Below, piece by piece: positions 23,329 to 34,193 of a stretch of DNA of 64,000 nucleotides. This stretch comes from Serinus canaria. Its lineage: Eukaryota > Chordata > Aves > Passeriformes > Fringillidae. A program made the translations under genes and the position numbers. Within the stretch, counting starts at the first letter, position 1; each line of letters starts with the position of its first letter. The notes beneath the pieces were generated by a model. That model was given only the letters and a program-made list of their open reading frames with translations. It made no database searches and was not told the DNA's origin. The stretch spans positions 2,083,072 through 2,147,071 of the forward strand of contig NC_066329.1 in assembly GCF_022539315.1 (NCBI RefSeq). Direction: 5' to 3'.

Positions 23329-25107
23329 ATCTCAAACATGAGAAAATCTGTCCAAAATAGAAGATTTTAACCAGGCAAACACAGTGTGCAACATCTGATA
23401 CATGACATGGGCAATATATTCCTGGTAATCTAAAAAGAAAGGGACTTGTAAGGTCACAAATTCACATGTGATGAAGGAGCACAAAGTAAAGAGTAACCTG
23501 GAGAGTTCAAAGAATAACCTGAATTGGAAGGGACCCACAAGGATCAGGACAGAAAGAAAACAGAAAGAAAACACTGCACTGGATTTATAAATAGGTAAAG
23601 CTGCTACAAGAGCTAAAAGTGCTGCTCAGAATATTCTGCATTTCACTGCAGAAACAACAAAAGGTATTTATGTGTGTGCAAGTCCTTGCAGCAGTCAATC
23701 ACGTTTGGGTAAGAGCAAAAAATCCCACACTATTCCAGTTCAGGTTATTAGTGTGGCGCTAAAAAAAATCAGGCTAAGATTTAGCAGTGCAGATGAGATC
23801 ACTGCTCTCCACAGTCTGTCTTCCTGCCTCCAGCACTGCCCAGCACCTCATTTCCACAGCAATTCCTCTGCTGAGGTGAAGTTAAGGTTGCAGCCATATG
23901 TTATCTTTATTTGTTATAATACTGAAATCTTACCAAGTGCTAGAAGGTCACCAAATGAAAATTATAAGCAGCGGTTTCACAGCACGCTAAAATCTGCACC
24001 ATAATTGTGATTATTCCACCTGAACTCTAACAATAACTCCCCAAAATCATTTAGAATTATGAGCAAGCTGGAAAGTCATCATGGCTCATGACAAGAAGTG
24101 CAAGAAGCTGCTGGTGGTGCAATGCTGATATTCAATGTGACAATCACTGCACCAGCCTCGTTTATCACTTTGCCCCAGACTGGACAAAAAATTCAACTCC
24201 CAACCCACATAATTCTGAATGGTGACCTGCTGAAAGGGCCATTTATTGCCAGTCACTGCAGACTGGAAAGCACTGGGATAGAACATTGAGCAGGAGGCTG
24301 CTGTGCCTCAGAGTGCAGTGCTGATCCTGCCTGAACTCAGATTTTGGGAGCATCACCAGCCCTGCACAGCTCTTGCTGTGTCAAAGGTGGGAGGCTGGAG
24401 GCTCCTCTCTCTCCACCAGCAGTGCTGGCAGCACAAAAGACATCCTGCAAAAGCAGCTGTTACATCTGTTTTCACACAGGTTTTTCTCTGCTGTGACAGG
24501 CCATGCATTTGCTACAAAATTAAACAAACCCAAGTATCTTTTTTCCTTTAAAATCCCCTAATCCTCCGACAGGGCAAGGCAGCACAACCACAGAGCAAAC
24601 AGTGTTAAATCTCATTGGTAAATATTACCCTGGCTGCGTCTGGCAGTGTCACAGAGACTGTCTGAGCCCCTCCTGAGCTGGGCACAGCTGGCACTGCCCA
24701 CCTGAGCTGCCTGCTCGGGGAGCTTGGGGTGGGAGGGCTGGATGTGGGTGTGGAGGATCCCAGCTTGGATCCTAAAGACCTTTTACATCAGCTCTTCCAC
24801 ATTAAAACCAGCATTTGCTGTCAGCTGGTGGCTGCTGCCAGCTTTGGAGGAGTTAAAGCAACCTACATGTGCATTATCTGAAAAAAAAAAAAAAAGATAT
24901 TAAAACCCCAGAATTTTGTCTGTGCTGGAGCAGGGAATCCAAATGTGCTGATGGTTTACAAGCTCATTCCCTTCAGCTTCTAAACACAACAGCCTGGGAA
25001 GGCCAGGAGGTGCTGAATTCATATCATCTCCATGGTGCTTGTCCTGTTTCAGAGCTGTGGTCTTGCCACCTTGATTTAAACAAAATAAAACTCTATTTCA
25101 CCTTCTG

Positions 25108-25170
25108 AAAACCCTTGGACTTGCTGATCCTTGTGGGTCCCTTCCAACTCAGGCTATTCTGTGATTCTCT
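25108..25170 (+). mobile_element. CR1 LINE 3' terminus, very short
   Basis: 'cttgctgatccttgtgggtc' followed by 'ccttccaactcaggctattc' and 'tgtgattctctgg' is a typical CR1 end of about 60 bases. Confidence 0.7.
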
Positions 25171-26359
25171 GGCTCCATACAGGTGGGTTTTTTTACTCCA
25201 AAGTGGGAACATGAATTTATTTCCTTATCATTTTCAGCTATATCATATCTCTATGATGTACAAGCAGAATAAGAAAAGCATGGGTGGAAATGAGCACCAG
25301 CCTGAAGTATCAAAACTTGTTGCTGTGAATTTTGAGTTTTTCCCAAAAACATTTCTAGTTGGAGGAGCCAATTTAACCTTAGTAGATACTTGAAGTTCAT
25401 GAACCAACATTTTACATTTAATTTTCACTTCCAGCAGGTCCTGAGGGTACAAATGGTGAGAGATCAGATCTCAGTGACAAGAGCCTTTCCCTCACACTAC
25501 CATTACCACAGCAGTTCCCACCAAATGTTCCCAGATTTTACTGCCACCACCCTTCTTCCAGGGATTTCCACACAACACCATTCCTGGACCGTCCCTCGGA
25601 GAAGGCACAGACCCTGTTTCATTCCCAGTGTGGGGAATGGGATGAATGGGGTGGGAAATCACACACTCCACTCACCCAAACCAAGAGATCTGCACCCACA
25701 GCCACCAATGGGAATAAACATCCCAGCCCCTGACCCTGCACTTTTCTTCTGACATTTTTTCCTTCACTCCAGCCAGCCTGGAATGCTCCTGCTCTCTTGG
25801 AGCATGTCCTGGCACTCAGGGAAAGGCACCAAACCCAGCACTCTGCAAAGAGGGTACAGAAGGGACACAGATAGCTTTAACACCCCCAGATAGCTTTAAG
25901 GACACCAGAAAGGACAAGGGTTGCCAAAATTCCCCTCCTGGAGCCTGCAGCAGGCAGGAGCACCTCTGATCCCTGCAGCACCACCCTCCTTGCTTCCTCT
26001 GCAGCTTGGGAAGGCCACCAGCTCCTCACGGTGGGCCTGAGGGGGTACAAGCAGGGCAGCAGGGCCGTGCTCCCCACTGTGCCTGCAGCAGGGTGGCCGT
26101 GGCATTTAAAGGACAGCAGGAAAAGTTCTGTTCTCCTGTTCTCCTGTTGCTGCACATTGTTTGCCAGTCAAACCATGCAACTCCAGAGCGCAGGGGGGAG
26201 AGGGATGGCTGAAGCAGACTGCTGTTTCCCAAAAGCTGTGGCTGCCAGCCAAAGGCAGGCAAGCATGGAGCAGATGGAGTCCTGGCAAGGCCTCTCCTGT
26301 CCCTGCATTAGCAGCATCTGCTCATTACCCAGAACCCTCGCCTGCTTTATCTAATGCTC

Positions 26360-27480
26360 CAGGAAAAGCATTTTGATTTGATTCATTTCAGTTCGGTAAC
26401 GTGCAACACAATTAGTGGTAAAATCAAACTGGAGCACTGCCAGTGCTGACAATAGGAAACAAGGCAGAAGAAATATGAGGCCAGTGGGTTGGAATTCAAA
26501 AATCACAACTGTGGCTCGAGCTGCCAAGTCCCGTTGCCCCAGGTGTACATCCAGTGCCCCCACTGAGCGCTGGCACGGGCACAGGGAACTTCATTTGCTC
26601 CTCATCCATTCCTCCCTCCTCTCCCTGTCCCTGCAGCCCGAGGCTGGCACCATCAGGAACCTCCACCAGGAGCCACCATCCCATGGAGTGACAACCCACT
26701 TTGGCCAGGGCATCCCAGGAGGACATCCCTGCATCCTTGGTGTGCCTGGGAAGGAGGTGAGGAGCAGAGCAGGGCAGGCAGTGCCTGCCAGCCCTTCCCT
26801 GGGAGGGGCAGCCAGGGCCAGCACCACGGGAGCCCTGCGGGACCGGGAGCAGCCGATGGTGTCGGGGCCAGCCAGGGATTCGCCAGGGAAGTCTAGACTG
26901 CCTGACAGCACCACCTCCAACACGAGCAGATGGTTTCTCTGGGTTAGTCAAACTTACAAACAAAGAGGAAAGGGAGCTGGAAAAGTACAACAAAGAACAA
27001 TCAAACACATTATCTTCAAAGCCGTCCGCTCCCTCCCCAAAATTTAAAATAACTCTCTCCAGCAAACTGTAAATATGTGCTTTCGCTTGCAGTTAGTAAA
27101 CACTGCTAAAATGGGTCTTTTTATTTCCCTATTCCCATAGAAACTAATCTATTCTGACCAAGGCTTCTCAAATCAGAGTAACTGCCATATCACAGAGCCT
27201 ATTAAAATCTCTACCCAGAAGAATAAAAGACGCCGAGCTTTATGCAAACTAGTTCAGTCACAACACTGACAGCAAGGGATATGACAGGCAAAAAACCCAG
27301 ACAAATTATTAGATTAGTCAGTGGGAAACTAGAAAACAAACAAAAGACCCTCTGCTAGTCATTGTTTGGAACCCTGGAAAAAAAGCCAGCACTTAAACCT
27401 GTGTTATAATTTCCTGTGACTCCAGTAAATAATATAATAACACCAGATTTGCTGCTGTCAGTAAATGTTGCCTATTAACA
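26360..27480. other. Candidate conserved non-coding region (two patches)
   Basis: The patches are 26360-26520 and 26930-27330. Both are repeat-free and AT-rich, with motifs such as 'ttgatttgattcatttcag' and 'aacaaagaacaatcaaacac' (SOX-like ACAAT). The second includes 'atgcaaact', which is close to an octamer site. Between them lies GC-richer DNA with chance open frames that match no family I know. Judged by look only. Confidence 0.22.
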
Positions 27481-28477
27481 ATTTTTACCCACAGAAAACC
27501 ATCCTGGCAAGATCCAAGCTATAAAAAAAGTTAAGGATGTTGAGAATCTTAAAACACATAAAGCATTTAATTTACTTCTAAAATAAAAGTATGGATTAGG
27601 GATTTTGTTTGGATTATCCACCTTCTGTTCTGTTTTCACCTGTAGACACACCAGGATCAAAGACAGTGTGTGTACAAAGCTCTCTAAACTTACAAACATT
27701 CTTTATTTATACCCAAGGAGACATTTTAAGTATCAAATTTTACATTTTAAAGATGATGGGAGTTGAGTTCTGCCCGAGCCCCTCAGTTTAGGATCCCAGT
27801 CGGCAGGGACTGTCCAAACCCGACTTTTTTAATTCCCGTTCCCACATCCAGAAGATGTTGGTCTCTGGCTCTTGTTGTCCATTACAGAAACCCTCTAAGG
27901 ATATTTTAAACAATGCACACAACCAGGATTTTATGAGGGTTTCACTAAATATTAGGTGAAAGCTTTCATTTCTTTACATCCAAGTATATAACAACAACCC
28001 AGCACTGCAAACCACCACTTCAGTGCATCCACACAGCACGCCAAGAGCGAGAGGGATGGGGATTAACCAGACATCCAAGTTTACCACCATCCCCATAACA
28101 AAGCTCCACAGCACCCCAAGGGAGTTTTGGCCAGAGGAGAAGGCTGGTGGAAGAATATTTAATATTTTTATGGCAAAACAAGTTATTTGCTTAAGATAGC
28201 TTGGCTGGACTACAGCCTGGCACTCAAGCTTTGTGCAGCAGCTCCGGTAGGAATTAAAGCTCAGTTTTAATGGGTGCTATGTTCCAATGCCTCCTAATGC
28301 ATTTAGGGTTATTGGCCAACTTTCTCACATAAAAGCAAGTGTGTGCATGTGTGTGGATACACAGGATTACAGACACACAAAAAGCTGAGCACAGCTGCTT
28401 CATTTCTGTAAAGCCTTTTTGTTTTGTTGTTTTTTTTTGCTGTTGTTTTAACAGGGAGGAGAGTTGTGCTTGCTCAC

Positions 28478-28635
28478 CGTCCTCGTGGGCAGCCACGGCC
28501 AGGGAGCTGTTGATCCTCACAAAGGAGACGTGTGGCAGGGCCCCAGCCCCTCCAGGGCCTGGCACTGCTGCCAGCACAGGGGCTCTGTAGTCCCAGGTGC
28601 GGGTGTCCCACAGCTTCACCTCCCCTGAGCTGTAC
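28478..28635 (-). CDS. FBXW8: FBXW8 coding exon 5 (WD repeat)
   Basis: This exon completes Gly216, encodes residues 217-268 and starts Gly269. It reads YSSGEVKLWDTRTWDY, a classic WD blade end, then a linker of Ala, Val, Pro and Gly, then HVSFVRINSSLAVAAHEDG. The VSFVRINSSLAVAA block is diagnostic for FBXW8. The acceptor is 'cttgttttgcag|G' and the donor 'GAGGACG|gtgagc'. The linker (about residues 238-249) is Gly/Ala/Pro-rich where, from memory, mammals have an acidic run. It lies on a loop between blades, so a change there is tolerable. Confidence 0.95.
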
Positions 28636-29169
28636 CTGCAAAACAAGGGCAGCTATCACCCCACCTGGGAAATGAACGGCAGAGAATTTTTACAGCTTGA
28701 TTTTATACAACATAGAGAGATAAGAATTGTTTTCTCTTCTTCTCTCTGTGCTTCTCCAGGAAAAAAATCCTGGGAGAGAAAATGATGTCTCTGTCTGTTC
28801 AGAGAATGTGAATGCCACAACACAGTATGGATCTGTATGCAAACTGTGCAGATAATCATAAAGAATCTGAAGGATTGTGTTGTATAAATTTATCTGACCA
28901 TTCAGAGTCCATCCATAAACAACTTCAAAAATGAAATCATTTCACAAATCAAATTAAAACAGAGGAGAGATAATAGTTAGATAACTTGATTGTTTAAAAC
29001 AGAGATTGTTTAAAACATAGTTTTACACCTTAAGAAAACAAACTTTATAAAATAAGTTTATATGCATTGATTGTTACAGTGGCAATGTTAGTGATAGTGC
29101 CTTGCACACTTCACTGTGCACAGCAAGCAATAAACAAAGCCATCAAAGTTTTTCTGTTCAGGAGAGAGA

Positions 29170-29650
29170 GGGGGAAATGTGGGAAATTGATTTGTAGAGA
29201 ATTCTCAAAGCCTGACAGAAGGCCCACACTGTGTGCATCTGTGTGCAAACCTTGAGATAAGAAATGCTGAGTTAGAAATGCCATGGGATGGGACAGACAT
29301 TGCTGGGAGAGAAATGGAGCTAGAAACAAGGTTCAAAGGATGGGCTCACAAATAACACTGGATACTTTGGAGAAATAGAGCTATGAAAGATCATTGTAGG
29401 GGACCCATGAGGGGTAATTTTAGATTATTTTCTTTAAGGCATTTACAGCATGAAGTGGCAAAAGCTGTTAGGCCAAGAAATATTTACAGTGTATTGTAAC
29501 TAGGAAATGGTCGGCTTCTGATTGTGATGGTGTGAATTATGACATCTGTATTGCCTCACCCTCCTCATCAGACTGAAAATGGAATAAAAGTTTTTAAAAT
29601 ACCTCTCAGTTGCCCCATCTCTGGGCCAGAAAAGGGCATAATCCAACACC
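29170..29650 (+). mobile_element. Possible solo LTR of an old endogenous retrovirus
   Basis: The stretch opens with 'tgtgggaaattgatttg' at about 29178 and carries an AATAAA signal at about 29581 followed by 'tctctgggcc', the layout of a solo LTR. I could not fix a clean target-site duplication or the exact 3' end, and no retroviral coding sequence is present. It may instead be unrelated intronic DNA. Confidence 0.3.
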
Positions 29651-29848
29651 AACTACCCCACAGCACCTGCAAGGAGGTGGCTGCAGCAGAAGGGAGGAAG
29701 GAACAAGGATGGGTTCAAACAGCTCCCAAACTGATCCTCCCCCAGCCCCCTGTGCACAAACCCATTAGCTTTGCCCATTTTAGTTCCATTTATTGAATGT
29801 GGCACCAAAGTCTACCAGGGCAGGCAGGTAAATTGAAATTGGAGCTAC

Positions 29849-30290
29849 AAGGAATGGTGTGGCCAGCAAGAGCAGAGCAGTGATTCTGCCCCTGTGCCCA
29901 GCACTGGTGAGGCTGCACCCTGAGTGCTGTGCCCAGTGCCAGGGCCCTCAGTTTGGGAAGCACATTTAGGGACTGGGGTGTGTCCAGAGAAGGGAAACAA
30001 GGCTGGTGAAGGGCTTGGAACACAAGTCCTGTGAGGAACTGCGAGTGCTGTGAGCTCCTGAGGGAGCTGGGGTTGTTTAGCGTGGAAAAAAGAAGGGTCA
30101 GGGTGACCCTATCACTCTCTACAACCCCCTGACAGGAAGCTGTAACCAGGGAGGGTTGATCTCTTCTCCCAAGCAACAGCCAGCAGAATGAGAGGACACA
30201 AGCTGAGCCAGGGAAGTTTAGGCTGAACATCAGAAAAGAATTCTTCACTGAAAGAGAGACTGGGCAATGGAACTGTCTGCCCAGGGAGGT
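29849..30290 (+). mobile_element. CR1 LINE fragment, part 1 (interrupted)
   Basis: Contains 'ggaatggtgtggccagcaag', 'gagaagggaaacaaggctgg', 'gagggagctggggttgttta' and 'aagaattcttcactgaaaga', and ends at 'ctgcccagggaggt'. The continuation expected in CR1 ('ggtggaatcacc') appears only at 30838, so the element is split by an insert. Confidence 0.88.
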
Positions 30291-30837
30291 GCTGTATCCT
30301 TGCCACAGCTGCTAATGAAGGGATGGGACCACAGGGGTGGGCTAGGAAGGATTTAATGCTCAGATAAACATCAGTTCCAGAGGCCATGAGATTTTAGAGG
30401 AGCAAGCAATCAGCCATAGCTCAAAATGGTCACAAGTTCCTTGTTACAAGACAATATGGAACTTTCTAACCCAATGAACAGATGACACAAGGTTTATTTT
30501 GCTTTTCTAACCTATCACCTTTACTTACTTCTAGTGCACTGTGGATACTTTTGTCCAACAGGTTTCTGTCTCACAGGCACACAGATGCTTCTATTATAAC
30601 TTCTAAACTCTCAGCTTATTCCACACAACCCCACCCCTACATTATAAACCCTTCACCACCTTATCAGTGCAGTTTCTCACTTACTTAAGGCACATTCTTA
30701 CAACTATAGAAACACAGGTTTATGATTCTTCTGCTTAAAGTCTGTGTATTTTATTTTTACATCAATCCAAACTTTTTCTAAGGCTGCAGATCAAACCTTC
30801 AGTGTCTGTGGAAGTTTCTGTTCCTCTGATTCCCACA
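30291..30837. mobile_element. Unclassified ~547-bp insert within CR1
   Basis: AT-rich sequence lying exactly between the two CR1 halves. Its ends can be read as TG...CA (about 30290-30835), which is LTR-like, but I see no clear target-site duplication. It holds no convincing open frame. The insert must be younger than the CR1 copy it breaks. Confidence 0.5.
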
Positions 30838-30960
30838 GTGGTGGAATCACCATCCCTGGATGTGGCACTCAGTGCCATGGTTCAGCTGAGGAGGAGCTGC
30901 TGGGTCACAGACTGGATGTGATGTTCTCAAAGGACTTTTCCAGCCCAGGTCATTCTGAGC
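30838..30960 (+). mobile_element. CR1 LINE fragment, part 2
   Basis: Resumes with 'gtggtggaatcaccatccct' and continues through 'gtggcactcagtgccatggt' to 'cagcccaggtcattctgag', the CR1 end. It completes the element begun at 29849. Confidence 0.85.
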
Positions 30961-33900
30961 CACACAACTGAGCCACCACTATCAGTATCCACTTTGCAAC
31001 TAACACACAGGGAGAGCCAGGCTCAAGAGGAAAAAGGAAATCAGGAACAAGCCTAAATTATATCATGGCAAAAGTTCAAACTGGTTCTTTTCAGTCTTTC
31101 AAGATCTCTGGTGGTGTTAAACCAGAGCATATCTACCAGGTTACCTATGACCATACAAGTACCCACCCAACCTACTGCTCTTTATAGGAAGAAATTTCTT
31201 TTTATAAAAAAAATTTCTTGATTTCTCATCAACAGATCAATTTACCCACATCTCTGAAGAGTAATTATTAATTGATTTGACTAAGTGTAGACTGAAGGCA
31301 ATGGTTCATTTTTTGCAGCAGGCTCACTAAAATATCACCAAAACTGTAATTTAACATCAGCTTGTCAATGAGGAAATAAAGAAACAGAACTAAACTTTTC
31401 AGATAATATTGAATATACCTGAATGAAAGAAGGTTTTTACACAGCAAACAATGGATAAACTGCTCTGGGCCATCTATGACCACACTAGAGACTATTAAAG
31501 GGAAAAGAAAATCACAGAGAAGCTTCTACAGCTGGTCAAAGACCACAGTTCTATAATTACTGAAGGCCAGTTTTGACAAAACGGTGATAATTAACAATGT
31601 CAGATGCCTTGCTCTGGCATAGCTGACACTTGGATTAATTTGGGAAATCAAAGGTGCTTCCTGCTCTGTCACCTTTGTTGTTACATCCTGACTTTTGGGG
31701 GAAAGTATCATGGAAAAGGGATTCTTACCAGCCTCAGAGGTCTGGTGGTTGGGATCTGGTTGTACTTATGAAGAATAAAACCAGTTAATTACAGGAAAAA
31801 GAAGGAAAGGAAGGTTTAGGAGATGTGGGAGTTGCACTCAGCTTTCCCAGTTCTCTAGACAGTGCCATGCCCAGGGCTGCTGGTACTGGGAGCAGATCCC
31901 TCCCCATCTCCTGGTGAAAAGGCTCCAATTTACAGAAGGAATTAAAATGCCCAGGGGGGTGGGGAAATCTGTCAGGCAGACAGAGATGCACATTAATTCC
32001 CTGCACTGATCAGGAAGAGAGGGAAGCCTGTCCTTGTCACCTGCCCCCTCTGCTGAGCCTTACAGGGGAGCACCCAGGGAAATGAGAACAGGGTGGGACA
32101 CTTCTCCCTTTCCCTCCCTCTGCAAACGAGGCCCAAACCCCTCTGAATCCTGCTTTCAGTTCCAATTTCCAGCAGCACAGGCTGGAAGAAGAACAGGCCA
32201 AGAAAGAAGCTTCCCCAAAGCAAAACGTTTCACGTTGGATTGGACACGGAGTGCAGATCAGATCACAACAAATCTCCTCAGTTTGCAAAACTGCAAAGGG
32301 CTCGTTTTGCTTCAAAATCTGGGTATAAACCACAAGAGGACAGGTGATTGCACAGATCTGCTGCAGGCCCCTTCAACAAGAGGCACACAATGTTTTGGAA
32401 GCATTTTAATTTTGAAGTGATTTTTGTTTCCTTACGTTAGGGTTGGTTGGGGTCGTGTTTTTGAGCTTCTCCTCACTGCCAAGAGCAGCAGATTCCTCCC
32501 AAGGGAAGCCAAAATTCTCTTGTCACTGCAAACTGAGTTCCAGGGGAGACATAAAACACTGCTAGACTGGACAGAACTCAGTGACAGAATATTTGTTTTC
32601 ATCTCTAAATAAACAAGGAAGAACAGCATCTCTTCCTAGTGTAGGTCTCACACAGTCCAGACTGAGAGAAGGAGAAAATGGCAGGAGAAGAGGAGAGACC
32701 CAGGGCTGGATAATTCTCAGGACACACTGCATCTCGTTTCCCTACACAGCCTGGAACACAAGGGATCCACCAAAAATAACAATGCACTGACTGCAATCCT
32801 GGAATTAAAGAAACAACATCACAGGACCACAATAAATCCTTAAATTAATTTTATCTCAGAATTCAGTCAAGTCAAAATTTAGTTCAAACCATTCTTTGCT
32901 CACAAAGAACCACCTGAACCCCCTCTGAGCCAAGCTCAAACTGGAACAGCACCACCAAACACTTCTGGCCATTGATTTGAAATCAGTTTGATGATGAAAT
33001 AAATTCTGATGTGTTTTTGCTGGGACCTGTTTGGCAGGGTCTGCACCAGCCCACCCTGCAGCCCCCTTCTCCTCCTCCTCCACTCCCTGGTGGATCAGCT
33101 CATGCTGGAGACTCTCACTCCTGTGCCATGGAACCACCCTGCTCTCCCAGCCCTTGCCAGGACCTGCAGGACACCAGAGCTTGTCCCAGAGGGCTCTGAC
33201 ACTGCCCAGCAATCCCTGAGAGGATCCTGTGCTCCTCCAGTGACACAGAGCAGGGAGACTCCACGTGCCAGGAGAACCCTGCAAGAGCCCACCAAAGCTC
33301 CCCCATGGCTCTCCAGAAATCCCAGCAGTGCCAGCACAGGAGAAGTTCCTCAGGATGGTTCCTAAGGCTTCCTGTATCCCTCCTCCCCCATTTCTCACCA
33401 TTCCCATCCTTCCCAGGGCAGTCCTCTCCAAGGATTGGGAAAGATGTCCCACAAGACTGTGGTGGGATCATGAGTGGAGCTGCAAGTCTGGGCAGGGAAC
33501 CAGCCTGGGGAAATGGGAGATAGAATCCAGCTCCTCCACTGCCCATTTCCAGCGTGCACTGGGCCTGCACCAGGACTGAACTGGAAACATTTCAAACACA
33601 GATGAATCCAATTCAGAAAGAAAAAAAGAAATTTAATGCTGCTGTAAAGAGCACCACACTTTCAATTTGTAACCACAACAAAAGGCTTTTAAACTATTAA
33701 AGCACTGCCTTGCTGTAAAAAAAATAAAAAGGCTGCTTTATTGCAGATAATTGGCAAATCTGCCCTATCAACAGAGCTGGCTGGAGAGAGGAACACACTG
33801 CACTATTTCTAGAGAATTTCAAGACTTCTATTCATTTCCCACCACAACTTTTACATTTTGCCCTGAAAATTTCATTTGGATCACTCAATGAAATAACCCC

Positions 33901-34001
33901 AGATGCAAGTCCTGCCCAAGAACAAGCCAGCAGTCCAAACCCACTCAGGTACCTGATTTTCTACCAAGATGGCAATGAAATGCCCACTTAGCTTCCTGGT
34001 A

Positions 34002-34193
34002 GAGTGAAATAACCCCAAACTCAAAACTCCCTTCCTGTTTAATACAGCAATGATCCCATCCTGTTTGCTCTGACACCAAGAGCATTCAGCTGCTGCTGCT
34101 TTCCCCTGATGGGTGCCTTGAGCTGATGGCTGCAGCTCAGGTAAATCCTTCAACACCTAAAACCACTGAGCAGACCCAACAACCCAACCCCAA
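34002..34193. repeat. Intronic duplicated segment, copy 1
   Basis: Runs from 'gagtgaaataaccccaaact' through 'gacaccaagagcattcagct' to 'aacaacccaaccccaa'. It is clearly related to 37781-37943. This copy has about 24 extra bases after 'gctgctgctg'. It may be a low-copy interspersed repeat rather than a local duplication. Confidence 0.85.

Larger units (their letters stand above)
20762..28477 (-). other. FBXW8: FBXW8 intron 5
   Basis: A 7.7-kb intron. It holds CR1 copies at 20975-21185 (+), 21402-21690 (-) and 25108-25170 (+), and a short CR1 scrap around 23520-23545. It also has a duplicated 124-bp segment, the AAT/ATT arrays and two candidate conserved elements. The stretch 23550-25100 and 25200-26350 shows nothing I recognise. 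Confidence 0.85.

Noticed and set aside
23009..23341. Poly-Asn or poly-Ile proteins
   Set aside because: These are translations of the AAT and ATT microsatellites.
32850..33600. Several overlapping 100-200-codon frames in intron 4
   Set aside because: They appear on both strands in moderately GC-rich DNA, have no splice or family support, and share no pattern with known proteins.
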